From contig NZ_CP033367.1 of NCBI RefSeq assembly GCF_013170845.1, forward strand, positions 2,295,001 to 2,359,000: 64,000 nt of DNA, in the 5' to 3' direction. Shown one piece after another: positions 42,758 through 51,972 of this stretch; the first letter of the stretch is position 1; the number at the start of each line of letters is the position of its first letter. Made by a program: the position numbers and the translations under genes. The stretch is from Mesorhizobium loti R88b (lineage in GTDB: Bacteria > Pseudomonadota > Alphaproteobacteria > Rhizobiales > Rhizobiaceae). The notes under the pieces are model-generated. The model saw only the letters and a program-made list of their open reading frames with translations. It made no database searches and had not been told where the DNA came from.

Positions 42758-43969
42758 TCAGCGATTGAATGCGAACAGCTCTGCATCCGTGTCGGCAAGC
42801 CCTTTGATCGAAGCCGGAATGATTTCGGAAGCGATCTGGGAGAAAGTGATGCCATTGCCGCCATAGCCCATGACGGCATGGATGCGTGGATGCCTGGGAA
42901 CCGCACCGATATAGGGCAGGCCGGTGGTGGTTGTACCAAAGGAGCCGGTCCAGGCGAATTCGGGCCGCACGTCGAGATGAGGAAACAGCTGGCTCAGTTT
43001 TTCGGCGATGCGCGCGCTCTTGTCGGCGATCAACGCGTCGCGCCTTGCCTCGTCGACAAAATCCTCGTCCTCGCCGCCACAGATGACACGTCCATCGGCT
43101 GTCGCGCGCATATAAAGATAGGGGTCCGATGCTTCCCAGATGAACGCGGCTTCCGGCCAGATCTTTCGCAATTGCGGGCGCGTTGCGATCGCCCAGGTCG
43201 AGATGACCTGGTGCGCCGCCGCCGGCACGATGTCGACCAGCTCATAGCCCGTGGCCAGGACAACATGCCGTGCCGTGATGGTGGGGCCGTCCTTTGTGGA
43301 GACGATAATCTCGTCGGCACCGTCCTTGATCGCCGTCGCTTCGACAGGGGCGTAGAAGCGCGCCTTGCGCTCCAGCGCCTTGATCAGCAGCCCAGCCGTC
43401 AGTTTGCGCGGGTCGAGCGCGATGTTGTCATGGCTGAGGATGGCGCCGTCGCGATCGACGCCGTAGCGCTCGGCCAGCGGGGCTGGCATGAGATAGGTCG
43501 CCTTTATGCCAGCTTGCCGTCGTGCGTCGGCTTCCTCCCGTAGTTCCGAAGGACCCAGCACATTGCCTGCCAGATAGAGTGACTGGGTGCGACTTGGACT
43601 GCAGTTGATGCCAAGTTCTGCGATGCGGCCAGCAAGATTGGTCACGGCTAGCCGCGAGCGCCGCCATGCCTGCTGTGCCTTTGTCTTTCCGACCATCTTC
43701 GAGAGCGTCGAAAGCGGCTGGTCGATTTCGAACTGCACCAGCGCAGTGGTAGCCGGCGTCGAGCCCTTCAGCGGCCCGCGTCGGTCGATGCAGATCACGG
43801 AATGGCCGTCTGATGTCAGCGCCTCGGCCATCATGGCGCCGCTGATGCCCATGCCGATGATCAGCACGTCGGCCTTGACGTCCCGGATCAGGCTGTCCGT
43901 CGGCACCGCCGGCGCGCGATAAGCGGACCAGACGGGCCGGCCAGTTCTGAGGTCGAGCTTGCGGGACAT
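42758..43969 (-). CDS. FAD-dependent oxidoreductase (DAO family)
   Basis: 403 residues from ATG 43969, with GGAG 7 bases ahead; the frame extends upstream into the palindromic repeat but without translation support. The FAD fingerprint is VLIIGMGISGAMMAEAL. The C-terminal part, TGSFGTTTTGLPYIGAVPRHP and MGYGGNGITFSQIA, resembles the gamma-glutamylputrescine oxidase/glycine oxidase group. Substrate not readable. A mosaic of palindromes separates it from hemH. Confidence 0.88.
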   Translation of the reverse strand: MSRKLDLRTGRPVWSAYRAPAVPTDSLIRDVKADVLIIGMGISGAMMAEALTSDGHSVICIDRRGPLKGSTPATTALVQFEIDQPLSTLSKMVGKTKAQQAWRRSRLAVTNLAGRIAELGINCSPSRTQSLYLAGNVLGPSELREEADARRQAGIKATYLMPAPLAERYGVDRDGAILSHDNIALDPRKLTAGLLIKALERKARFYAPVEATAIKDGADEIIVSTKDGPTITARHVVLATGYELVDIVPAAAHQVISTWAIATRPQLRKIWPEAAFIWEASDPYLYMRATADGRVICGGEDEDFVDEARRDALIADKSARIAEKLSQLFPHLDVRPEFAWTGSFGTTTTGLPYIGAVPRHPRIHAVMGYGGNGITFSQIASEIIPASIKGLADTDAELFAFNR

Positions 43970-43991
43970 CCATTTCTCCGGAAAGCGCGCC

Positions 43992-44102
43992 TCAACGCCC
44001 CGGAGCGAGCGTTGTTCCGGTTTCAAAGCGGTGAGCCGCTTTGAGTCTTTGTTGAAGCAATTCCGGACGGAAAACCGCTTCACACTTTTCCTGGAATTGC
44101 TT
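43992..44102. repeat. Palindromic intergenic repeat (three nested inverted repeats)
   Basis: Three dyads in a row: CAACGC/GCGTTG, CAAAGCGG-TGAG-CCGCTTTG (44024-44043) and a longer one with arms AAGCAATTCC (44055-44064) and GGAATTGCTT (44093-44102) enclosing GGAAAA/TTTTCC. The last arm runs into the hemH stop codon (TAA on the minus strand, 44102-44104). This form is typical of the abundant mosaic palindromes of rhizobial intergenic regions. Confidence 0.8.
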
Positions 44103-45166
44103 TATGCCCAGCCCGACAATTCCCGCCGCACCATGGCCTCGATCACGGCCATGCCCTCGGCACTGTCGTTGAGGCAGGGGATATGGGCGAAATTCTTGCC
44201 GCCGGCGTGGTGAAAGGTCTCGGCGGCCTCGCGGCCTATCTCGTCGAGCGTCTCGATGCAGTCGACGGAAAAGCCTGGGTTGACGATGGCGATCGACTTC
44301 ACGCCATCCTTGGCCAGTTTCTCAACGGTCTTGTCGGTATAGGGCTGCAGCCATTCCTGGGCGCCGAAGCGCGACTGGAAGGTGATGATCAGTTTCTTGT
44401 CGTCCCAGCCGAGCCGTTCACGCAGCAGCCGCGTCGTCTTCTGGCAGTGGCAATGATAGGGATCGCCCTTCTCGAAATAGGGTTTCGGGATGCCGTGATA
44501 GGAGGTGATGACCACCTCCGGCTCGAAATCGAGCGTCGCCAGATGCTGCTCGATCGAACGTGCCAGCGCTTCGATGTAGACCGGCTCGTCATAATAGGGC
44601 GGCACGCTGCGGACAGCAGGCGCGCGGCGCATCTTCATCAGCGCCCGAAACAACTGGTCGTTGGCGGTCGCCGTGGTGGTCGCCGAGTACTGCGGATAGA
44701 GCGGGAACGAGAGGATGCGGTCGCAGCCTTGCGCGACCAGCCTCTCGGTGACGCTCGCCGTCGAAGGATTGCCGTAGCGCATCGCCCAGTCGACGACGAC
44801 ATTGGGCAGATCGCGCAGCGCCTCGGCAAGCTTTTCGCCTTGGGCGCGGGTGTAGGTGCGCAGAGGCGACTCGTTCTTCTCCCGGTTCCAGATCCGGGCG
44901 TAGTTGGCGCCCGACTTTTTCGGCCGCGTCGTCAGCACCAGGCCGTAGAGGATCGGATACCAGATTGCCCTGTTGAGCTCGATGACACGCGGATCGGACA
45001 GGAATTCACGGAGATAGCGCCACATCGGCTTGAAGTCGGTGCCGTCAGGCGTGCCGAGATTGACCAGCATGACGCCGATCTTGCCGGCCTTGACCGGTGG
45101 ATGGCCGGCTGGCAATGGGCCGACGGCCTTCGCGGCTTTGGCATCGACAGGGGTGGAAAGCGTCAT
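44102..45166 (-). CDS. hemH: Ferrochelatase
   Basis: 354 residues. Signature motifs are LVNLGTPD near the N-terminus, FPLYPQYSATTTAT and the metal-site ITSYHGIPKPYFEKGDPY with His, and NPGFSVDCIETLDEI near the C-terminus with the catalytic Glu. It inserts ferrous iron into protoporphyrin IX as the last step of haem synthesis. GGAG precedes ATG 45166. Its stop codon lies in a palindromic repeat. Confidence 0.97.
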   Translation of the reverse strand: MTLSTPVDAKAAKAVGPLPAGHPPVKAGKIGVMLVNLGTPDGTDFKPMWRYLREFLSDPRVIELNRAIWYPILYGLVLTTRPKKSGANYARIWNREKNESPLRTYTRAQGEKLAEALRDLPNVVVDWAMRYGNPSTASVTERLVAQGCDRILSFPLYPQYSATTTATANDQLFRALMKMRRAPAVRSVPPYYDEPVYIEALARSIEQHLATLDFEPEVVITSYHGIPKPYFEKGDPYHCHCQKTTRLLRERLGWDDKKLIITFQSRFGAQEWLQPYTDKTVEKLAKDGVKSIAIVNPGFSVDCIETLDEIGREAAETFHHAGGKNFAHIPCLNDSAEGMAVIEAMVRRELSGWA

Positions 45167-45242
45167 ACGGGTTCTCCAGAAGACGCGAACCTAACCATCT
45201 TGCGTGTGCTTTCAATGCAGCGTCTGGCCGCACCTTAGCTTG

Positions 45243-45277
45243 AAAACACAAAACCCGCCCGGTTTCCCGGGCGGGCT
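45243..45277 (-). terminator. Intrinsic terminator after the nucleotidase gene
   Basis: On the minus strand CCCGCCCGG-GAAA-CCGGGCGGG is followed by TTTTGTGTTTT. Stem of nine G:C-rich pairs, GNRA-type loop, 26 bases after the stop at 45303. Confidence 0.92.
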
Positions 45278-45302
45278 CTTCGTAGGAGGAGGCGAAGCGG
45301 CG

Positions 45303-47420
45303 TTACTTCGCCGGGATGGTCAGCGTCGCGCCAAGCTTAAGCTGGTGGGGCCTTTGGCCCTTGTTGGCCTCGTAGATGCGTTTCCACTCGGTCGCATCGC
45401 CATAGGCCTTCTTTGCCAGATCCCAATAGGTATCGCCGGCAACGATGACATGGCTGCTCTCGGCCGGAGCGGCCTCGGCGGGCTTTGCAGGTTCCGCAGG
45501 CGCAGCTGGTGCGGGCGCTGGTTCTGCCGGCTTTGCGGGCTCCGCAGGTGCCGGGGTGGCTGGTTTTGCAGCTTCTGCAGGTGCCGGGGTCGCAGGTGCT
45601 GGAGCCGGCGGCGCTGGCGGGGGAGGTGCATTCTCTGTCGATATGGCCGGTGGTGTGTTGGCGATGTCGCCCGATTTGGCGGGCAGTTCAGGCATTGCCG
45701 GCGCCGCATCCGCCGGCTTGGCAGCTTCTGCCGGAGTTGGCGTTGCCTCGGCGGGCTTTGCCGGTTCGGCAGGTTTGGCCGGCTCGGCAGCAGGCGCCGC
45801 CGCAACGGTCGCGGCGATTTCGGTGATGCGGCCATCGAGCTTCGGTGTGTAGGGCCGGTGCGCGGCGAGATAGTCGGCGACTACCTGTTCGAGGCCCGGA
45901 CCGTAATCATAGGCGTTCTTGGCCTTTTCGGCGAAGACCTTATAGCCGTCGCCGCCCTGGCGGACATAGTTGTTGGTGGCGACGAGATAATCCTTGTCGG
46001 GGTTGATCGGCGTCCAGGCGCCGTTCTCCATCACGTCCACCGACTTGACGCGGCCGGCATTGGGCGCGACCGACTTGTCGAAGGAATATTTGAGACCCGC
46101 GACCTGCGGGAAGCGGCCGGCGCCGTCCTCGATCTGGCTGAGACCGCCTTCGAGACCGGCGACCAGATCCTTGCCGGAAATCTGGAAGGTCGCCAGCGTG
46201 TTCTGGAACGGCAGCACGGTCAGCACCTCACCCATGGTGACGGTGCCCTTGTCGATCGAGGCGCGCAGGCCGCCGCCATTGGAGATGACGATCTCGACGC
46301 CCTGTCCCTTGACGCGGTCGAGGATGGCGTCGGAGACGAGGTTGCCCATCGCGCATTCCTTGGCGCGGCAATTCTCGCGGCTGCCGTCGATCACGTCGGT
46401 GGTTTCGGCCACTTCCTTGTTCTTCAAGGCTTCGATCGGCGCGCCGAGCTCCTTGATACGGGCGAGAACGGCCGGATCAGGCGTGATCGACTTGTCTAGA
46501 TAGATCGGGTCGCCGCTCGCCGATTTGACGACGCCATTGTCGTCGAACACCACCTTGAACTCGCCGAGATATTTCGAATAGGAGGCAGCCTGTACCACCG
46601 GCACCTTGTAGCCGTCGGGATTGTCGACCATCGTCGGGTAGGGGCCTGCCGCCTTCGAATCGGTATTCGACAACAGCGTGTGGCTGTGGCCGCCGACGAC
46701 GACGTCGATGCCGGGGATCTTGGCAATGACATCGCGCTCCCGGTTGTAGCCGATATGGGTGACGGCGATGATCTTGTTGACGCCCTGCGCCTTGAGCTTC
46801 TCGACTTCCGCCGTGATCGACTTGACGTCGTCCGCAATGGCGATGTTGGGGCCGGGGGAGGCGAGTTCGGGCGTGTCGTTGGTGACGGCGCCGATGATGC
46901 CGATCTTCTGGCCGCCGACTTCGACGACAATCGACGGCTTGATCTTGCCGGCTGCGCCAGACTTGTCGTTGGGCACCACATTGGCACTGACGATCGGGAA
47001 CTTCGCCTTGTCGAGGAAAGGCACCAGCGCGCTCTCGCCGTCGTCGAATTCGTGGTTGCCCAACGTCACCGCGTCGGGCTTGATCTGATTGAGGAATTCC
47101 TCTTCCACAGCGCCCTTGTAGGTGGTGTAGAACAGCGATCCCTGGAAACTGTCGCCTGCATTGAGCAGCAGCACGTTCTGCCCTTCGAGTTTCTTGCGCT
47201 CCTGGGCGATCGCCGTGATCAACCGGCCGGCGCCGCCGATGCATTCGCCCTTGGTCTCTTCGTCGGCCGAACAGGTCGACTCGTATTTGTTGTTGCCTTC
47301 GATGCGGCTGTGCCAATCGTTGAAATGCAAAATGTTCAATGTGTAGTCGGCAAAGGACGCGCCGGCCGACAGGCCGAGCGCGGAGGCGGAAAGTGCGGCA
47401 ATGGCGACAATCTTCTTCAT
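45303..47420 (-). CDS. Periplasmic 5'-nucleotidase/2',3'-cyclic phosphodiesterase fused to LysM
   Basis: 705 residues. Signal peptide to GASFA; metallophosphoesterase domain (residues about 25-290) with LHFNDWHSRIE, LLNAGDSFQG, TLGNHEFDDG and VVVGGHSHTLL, then the C-terminal nucleotidase domain (about 320-520) with GGGLRASIDKG and YDYGPGLEQVVADYL. A 130-residue Pro/Ala/Glu/Lys linker connects to a C-terminal LysM domain (VAGDTYWDLAKKAYGDATEWKRIYEANK). It would hydrolyse extracellular nucleotides while bound to peptidoglycan. GGGAG precedes the ATG. Tail and LysM are not part of classical UshA. Confidence 0.92.
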   Translation of the reverse strand: MKKIVAIAALSASALGLSAGASFADYTLNILHFNDWHSRIEGNNKYESTCSADEETKGECIGGAGRLITAIAQERKKLEGQNVLLLNAGDSFQGSLFYTTYKGAVEEEFLNQIKPDAVTLGNHEFDDGESALVPFLDKAKFPIVSANVVPNDKSGAAGKIKPSIVVEVGGQKIGIIGAVTNDTPELASPGPNIAIADDVKSITAEVEKLKAQGVNKIIAVTHIGYNRERDVIAKIPGIDVVVGGHSHTLLSNTDSKAAGPYPTMVDNPDGYKVPVVQAASYSKYLGEFKVVFDDNGVVKSASGDPIYLDKSITPDPAVLARIKELGAPIEALKNKEVAETTDVIDGSRENCRAKECAMGNLVSDAILDRVKGQGVEIVISNGGGLRASIDKGTVTMGEVLTVLPFQNTLATFQISGKDLVAGLEGGLSQIEDGAGRFPQVAGLKYSFDKSVAPNAGRVKSVDVMENGAWTPINPDKDYLVATNNYVRQGGDGYKVFAEKAKNAYDYGPGLEQVVADYLAAHRPYTPKLDGRITEIAATVAAAPAAEPAKPAEPAKPAEATPTPAEAAKPADAAPAMPELPAKSGDIANTPPAISTENAPPPPAPPAPAPATPAPAEAAKPATPAPAEPAKPAEPAPAPAAPAEPAKPAEAAPAESSHVIVAGDTYWDLAKKAYGDATEWKRIYEANKGQRPHQLKLGATLTIPAK

Positions 47421-47553
47421 TTTCGTCTCCCGGAAGGCTGATCAGAGGCGTTTAACGCTCTTGCTTGACTGGGATATAACAGTCAGCGCCTAGGTCATGT
47501 TCCCATCGCGTTCGGGTCGACGCAAGCAGAAATCCGCTAACATTTGCCGGCAT

Positions 47554-47590
47554 AAAAAAGGACGGCGGCCAGTGGCCGCCGTCCTTTTTT
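47554..47590 (-). terminator. Bidirectional intrinsic terminator
   Basis: AAAAAA-GGACGGCGGCC-AGT-GGCCGCCGTCC-TTTTTT: an 11-bp perfect stem with A- and T-runs on both sides. It ends the leftward Omp10-like gene (stop 47611) and would block transcription in either direction. Confidence 0.95.
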
Positions 47591-47610
47591 GAAGTCCGAT
47601 CGGTGTTGGT

Positions 47611-47988
47611 TCAACTCCGGCGCGTAAACACGAAGTTCTTGCCGGCCGCGTCCGTGCAGTTGAGCTGATTGATGGACACCATCAGGCAGTTGGTGTTGAT
47701 CTGCGTCTGACGGATCAAGGAGGTACCGGTGATCTCGAGGGACGTAGCACCAGTCATGGTGTAGGTGCCCTCTGCGAATGGCTCGCCGGTTTCGGCCGAA
47801 ACAGTCTTGTATTTTCCGCCGTTGAATGTCGACAGGGCCTTGCCGGTGCCATCGATCCACGAACCCTCGACGCCCTTCGGCGCGGCCGCCATCGGCGGTT
47901 GGTCAGGACCGCTGGTCGTACAGGCAGCGAGCATCGTGGCAAGGGCACCCGCCGCGCCCATAGAAAGAACTTTGCGCGCAATAGTCAT
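47611..47988 (-). CDS. omp10: Omp10-like outer-membrane lipoprotein
   Basis: 125 residues with a lipobox (LAAC at about 20-23), so lipidated on Cys23. The mature core GVEGSWIDGTGKALSTFNGG, then EGTYTM, then NCLMVSINQLNCTDAAGKNF and a final RRS follow the Brucella Omp10 lipoprotein layout closely, including the paired Cys. A small beta-rich surface or periplasm-facing lipoprotein. GGAGAGGA precedes ATG 47988; a perfect terminator follows. Confidence 0.88.
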   Translation of the reverse strand: MTIARKVLSMGAAGALATMLAACTTSGPDQPPMAAAPKGVEGSWIDGTGKALSTFNGGKYKTVSAETGEPFAEGTYTMTGATSLEITGTSLIRQTQINTNCLMVSINQLNCTDAAGKNFVFTRRS

Positions 47989-48170
47989 ATCAAATCCTCT
48001 CCAAACGCATCGGCCGAGAAATCGGATTCGATTTCTGGAAGGCTCGATGCGAACGTCCCAAGTGTTATAGCGGTAAGCGTCCTATGGGATGCACACCGCT
48101 TCAAGCCGCATTCCTTCAATCGCCCGATTTCCGGGCGATTGCAAGGCAATGGGGCATGGTGCCCAGGATG

Positions 48171-49616
48171 CTATCGGACGAGGATGTTGCGGAATTGCCA
48201 CGGGTCGCTGCGGTCAAGGTCTTCGGGGAACAGGCCCGGGCGCCTGTCGAGCGGCGTCCAGTCGGTGTAGTGGCCTTCGACCGGGCCGAGATATTGCGCC
48301 TGCACGTCCAGGCAGCGTTTGTAATCCATCTCGTCGGCCTCGACGATGCCGGCGTCAGGGTTTTCGAGAGCCCAGACCATGCCGGCGAGAACCGCCGAAG
48401 TGACCTGCATGCCGGTGGCGTTCTGATAGGGCGCCAGCTTGCGCGCCTCGGCGAGCGAGAGGTGCGAACCGTACCAGTAGGCATTCTTGTCGTGGCCGTA
48501 GAGCAGGACGCCGAGCTCATCGACACCGTCGACCAGTTCGTTCTCGTCAAGCACGTGGTGCACCGGCTGAGGCTTGCCGGCGGCGCCGAACATCTCGTCC
48601 AGCGACAGCATCGCATCGTTGCAGGGATGGTAGGCATAGTGGCAGGTCGGCCGGTACTGAACCTTGCCCTTCTTGGAGCGGACGGTGAAGAAATCGGCGA
48701 TCGAGATCGCCTCGTTGTGCGTCACCAGCAGGCCATATTGCGGGCCTGGCGTCGGGCACCAGGAGCGCACGCGCGTGTTGGCGCCGGGCTGTTCCAGATA
48801 GATCGCGGCCTTGGAGCCGTGCTTGTGCTTCTTGGCGTTCTTCGGCATCCAGTTCTCATGCGTGCCCCAGCCGAGCTCGGCCGGCTGCAGGCCCTCGGAG
48901 ATGAAGCCCTCGACCGACCAGGTGTTCCAGAACACATTCATCGGCTTCGGCTTCTTGGCGAGCTGGGTGTCGCGCTCGGCGATGTGGATGCCCTTGACGC
49001 CGGCCTTCTTCATCAGCTTGGCCCAGCCTTCGCGGTCTTCGTGCCCGGGCTCCGAAAACTCCAGGCCAAGATCGGTGGCGAGATTGACCAGCGCCTGCTT
49101 GACGAACCACGAGACCATGCCGGGGTTGGCGCCGCAGGTGGAGACCGCGGTGGCACCGCCGGGCCTGTCGTGCTTTTCCTTGATCAGCGCTTCGCGCAGC
49201 GCATAGTTGGTGCGGCTGGCATTGTCGGCCTTGGCGTCGAAATAGAAGCCGAGCCACGGCTCGACGACGGTGTCGATGTAGAGCACGCCGAGCTTGCGGC
49301 AGAGGCGCATCAGGTCCACCGAGCCGGTGTCGACCGACAAATTGACGCAAAAGCCCTGGCCGCCGCCATTGGTCAGCAGCGGCGTCAACAGCTTCTTGTA
49401 GTTCTTCTCGGTCACCGCTTCCTGGACGAAGGCGATGCCGCGCTCGTCGAGCAGCTTGCGATCGGTATCGCGTGGGTCGAGGACCGTCATGCGCGACTTG
49501 TCGAACTTGAAATGGCGTTCGAGGAGAGGCAGCGTTCCCCGGCCGATCGAACCGAAGCCGATCATCACTACGGGGCCGGTGATCTCACCGTAAACGGGCC
49601 AGTTTTCATTCGCCAT
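48171..49616 (-). CDS. hss: Homospermidine synthase
   Basis: 481 residues from ATG 49616; a longer frame up to 49751 only reads through a palindromic repeat. N-terminal NAD fold (VVMIGFGSIGRGTLPLLERH), then VDTGSVDLMRLCRKLG, WLGFYFDAKADNASRTNYALREA and the long WCPTPGPQYGLLVTHNEA segment match bacterial homospermidine synthase, which makes sym-homospermidine from putrescine (and spermidine). Homospermidine is the main polyamine of many rhizobia. AAGGAG lies 11 bases before the start. Confidence 0.95.
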   Translation of the reverse strand: MANENWPVYGEITGPVVMIGFGSIGRGTLPLLERHFKFDKSRMTVLDPRDTDRKLLDERGIAFVQEAVTEKNYKKLLTPLLTNGGGQGFCVNLSVDTGSVDLMRLCRKLGVLYIDTVVEPWLGFYFDAKADNASRTNYALREALIKEKHDRPGGATAVSTCGANPGMVSWFVKQALVNLATDLGLEFSEPGHEDREGWAKLMKKAGVKGIHIAERDTQLAKKPKPMNVFWNTWSVEGFISEGLQPAELGWGTHENWMPKNAKKHKHGSKAAIYLEQPGANTRVRSWCPTPGPQYGLLVTHNEAISIADFFTVRSKKGKVQYRPTCHYAYHPCNDAMLSLDEMFGAAGKPQPVHHVLDENELVDGVDELGVLLYGHDKNAYWYGSHLSLAEARKLAPYQNATGMQVTSAVLAGMVWALENPDAGIVEADEMDYKRCLDVQAQYLGPVEGHYTDWTPLDRRPGLFPEDLDRSDPWQFRNILVR

Positions 49617-49668
49617 TTTATCGAGCACTCCTTCAGACAACGCTTGGCCGCAGCCTAACTCTGTGTTG

Positions 49669-49716
49669 GAGCATGATCTTTCCGAAAACCGGTTCCCACT
49701 TTTCGGGATCATGCTC
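49669..49716. repeat. Palindromic intergenic repeat upstream of homospermidine synthase
   Basis: Outer arms GAGCATGATC (49669-49678) and GATCATGCTC (49707-49716), with inner CCGAAAA/TTTTCGG, around ACCGGTTCCCAC. This is a familiar multicopy palindrome of Mesorhizobium and Rhizobium chromosomes. It lies 53 bases upstream of the hss start and could form a hairpin. Confidence 0.85.
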
Positions 49717-49801
49717 TGGCCGCGGCGCGACAAACCATAGATCATTGTCACAATAAAGGGAAAAGCAGGAACAGGGTTAGCCCGGGGCCATCCTGATCCT
49801 C

Positions 49802-51040
49802 TTACGGTTCGAGCAATTTCGCGAATTCCGGCTTGAACAGCGCCTGTGCCTCGGAGGCCGGCATTTCAAGAAGATCGTCGCCGCAAGCCTGAATGACGTT
49901 CGGCAAACCCTGCAGCCCGAAGACCAGCATCTGCTTGTCGCCATCGCGTTTGAGGCTGGCGGCCAGATAGTCGTTGATCAGATCGTCGGTGCCGCATTCG
50001 GCCTCGGACTCTATTTCGGTCTGCTCGCTTGGCTTATTGCGTTTCTCCTTGACGAAGGCGAGCAGCGAAGGGCCGGGTTTGCCATCGACCGTATCGGAAA
50101 ACATGTCCTGAAGGCCGAGCAGGGCACCGCGGCGTACGTCCATGACATAGGCGTCGGAATAGTTGTCCGGATGCGCTCCGCCGCAGAACAGGCTGCCGGA
50201 TTCCCGCCAGCTCATCAGCTTCGGCGTCAGCGACGTCACTTCCGAATGCGAATCCTCGTAACCGCCAAGTGAACCGTCATCCATGCCTTCGATGGGCGGA
50301 CCTTCGTGGAAACCGGCGTAACGCAGCGCCGCACAGCTCAGGGCGCTGAGGCTGTCATGCCAATGCCGGCTCTGCAGCAAGGCATTGGCGGCCTCGATCG
50401 GCGCGCCGCCGGCGAGATCGACAATGCGCGGCCGGGCGAATTTGGTGCGCGGATCGGTGACGTAGTCATAGGCTGCGTCAGGCCAGCCGGCCTTGGCATC
50501 CGCCTTTGGTGCGAAATCGAGCCTGAGATAATCATAGGGCGAAGCCGCCATGGTGATGGGTGCATCGTCACCCGAGAAGGTCATGTCAGTGAAATCATAG
50601 AGATCGCGTGGCGTCGTCGCCGGCGTCTCGGTCTGCGCCCGGCTGGCGATCCGGGTCAGCTTCAACGGCAGGGCTTTCTTGGCTGTCCAGGTGCCCTCCA
50701 GCGTCTTGCCCTTGTCGGACGAACTCAGCCGCCAGACTGCGGCAATTGGCGGGGCCTGACCGTCGCCGCATTTCTTGGCATCGCAGGCTTCTTCCTCGGC
50801 CAGCTGGAAGGCGGTGCCTTTGTTCGACTTCGCCTGCAAAGGGATATCCACGCCCTTGGAGCGGTAGAAATAGCGGCCCGCCAAGGCCGCGCCGGCCGTT
50901 GCCGGATCGCCGGTGAATTCCACCACGATGTCGATGTTGCCGAGCTTGCCGGCATAGGTCACCGGTTCGGCGCGCGCCGTCAGCGGCAACGCCAGCAAGG
51001 CACCGAGCAGTGCTGCCCGCTTCACGACAGTCCAGAACAT
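49802..51040 (-). CDS. Hypothetical periplasmic protein
   Basis: 412 residues from ATG 51040 (GGGAG six bases ahead; the frame starts at GTG 51046). Signal peptide to TARA. The first 120 residues form a beta-sandwich-like part with a CDAKKCGDG loop, then a C-terminal region resembling DUF3298-like secreted proteins (SGSLFCGGAHPDNYSDAYVMDVRRGALLGLQDMFS), seen by pattern only. Several paired Cys suggest disulphides. It starts 2 bases past the DUF3445 stop, so it is the last gene of the pabB-pabC-DUF3445 operon. Not recognised with confidence; role unknown. Confidence 0.7.
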   Translation of the reverse strand: MFWTVVKRAALLGALLALPLTARAEPVTYAGKLGNIDIVVEFTGDPATAGAALAGRYFYRSKGVDIPLQAKSNKGTAFQLAEEEACDAKKCGDGQAPPIAAVWRLSSSDKGKTLEGTWTAKKALPLKLTRIASRAQTETPATTPRDLYDFTDMTFSGDDAPITMAASPYDYLRLDFAPKADAKAGWPDAAYDYVTDPRTKFARPRIVDLAGGAPIEAANALLQSRHWHDSLSALSCAALRYAGFHEGPPIEGMDDGSLGGYEDSHSEVTSLTPKLMSWRESGSLFCGGAHPDNYSDAYVMDVRRGALLGLQDMFSDTVDGKPGPSLLAFVKEKRNKPSEQTEIESEAECGTDDLINDYLAASLKRDGDKQMLVFGLQGLPNVIQACGDDLLEMPASEAQALFKPEFAKLLEP

Positions 51041-51042
51041 TC

Positions 51043-51969
51043 TCACTCCCGCGCCATGGCTTCCAGGCTTTGCACCATCCGGTCACGGTCGGATGTCAGC
51101 CCCTTGTAGTCAAGTTGAGCCTCGTCCAGTGCAAGCAATTGCCCGGCAAAGGAGGTTGCCAGTGCGGCCCGATCCGGATGCCGCGCCAGCACGGCGAGCG
51201 GGTCGAGATGGATGCGGATGGTGAACAGGATGTCGCGTGACAAGGGCAGCTTGCGCAGCGTCTGGCGTTCGACGCGGATGAAGGCGTGTGCCTTGACGTC
51301 ACCGTCCGGGAAGCGTGTCGGCCGGTTGGTGGCCCGGTCAATGCGCTCGACATTGGAGAGCGGATGATAGAGCGCATTGTCGGCCTGGACCGACCAGTTG
51401 AAGCGCTCGACCGCCTGGCCCTGCAGGCCATCGAACATGCGGTTGATCAATTCGGCCGGACGCGTGCCTGGGCCGAAGCCCGGCACGGGCTCGTGGATCT
51501 GCTGCAGCGGCTTGCCGAATTTTTCGGTGAGCGACCAGGAGGAGGGAAAGCACAAAGACCCTGCTGCAAGCCGCCAGCCGCTGTCGTCGCGGCGCATCAG
51601 GATCAGGTCTTCCTGGACCAGCAGCGAAGCTGTGACCAGCGGCGCATCGGCGAGACCAGAAGGCAGGGCAGGGTGGTTCGCGGAACCTACAACCTCGATG
51701 CCCACATCGGTGCGGCGATGGGTGCTCGGAAACCTTTCCGGCAGATACGCGCCGAGCAATTCGAGCACTTCCTGCTGGGCCTCGCGCGTGCCGTCCTCCT
51801 CGACGAAGACCCGCTCCGGGATTTCGGCATAGAGCCGGCGCTTCTCGGCGAGATAGGGCAGAAGATAGCCGTCGACCTCGATCCATTCTGCTGGGTCGAG
51901 CGGCTTCAGCCCGATGGTGAACAGTTTTGAGGAACCATCATAGGGCGTGTGGGTGGGCAAGGGCGTCAT
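51043..51969 (-). CDS. DUF3445 (heme-dependent oxidative N-demethylase-like) protein
   Basis: 308 residues. Resembles the DUF3445 family that includes the catalytic subunit of heme-dependent oxidative N-demethylase: LPYLAEKRRLYAEIPERVF, SLCFPSSWSLTEKFGKPL and VERFNWSVQADNALYHP are the characteristic blocks. Members bind haem through a PAS-like fold. No partner reductase gene is adjacent. The gene starts 3 bases past the pabC-like stop and is followed by a secreted protein gene, all in one transcript. Confidence 0.78.
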   Translation of the reverse strand: MTPLPTHTPYDGSSKLFTIGLKPLDPAEWIEVDGYLLPYLAEKRRLYAEIPERVFVEEDGTREAQQEVLELLGAYLPERFPSTHRRTDVGIEVVGSANHPALPSGLADAPLVTASLLVQEDLILMRRDDSGWRLAAGSLCFPSSWSLTEKFGKPLQQIHEPVPGFGPGTRPAELINRMFDGLQGQAVERFNWSVQADNALYHPLSNVERIDRATNRPTRFPDGDVKAHAFIRVERQTLRKLPLSRDILFTIRIHLDPLAVLARHPDRAALATSFAGQLLALDEAQLDYKGLTSDRDRMVQSLEAMARE

Positions 51970-51972
51970 GCT

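Noticed and set aside
45445..45852. Tandem-like Ala/Pro repeats in the nucleotidase gene
   Set aside because: Low-complexity linker of the LysM fusion; units are irregular and there is no DNA-level tandem repeat.
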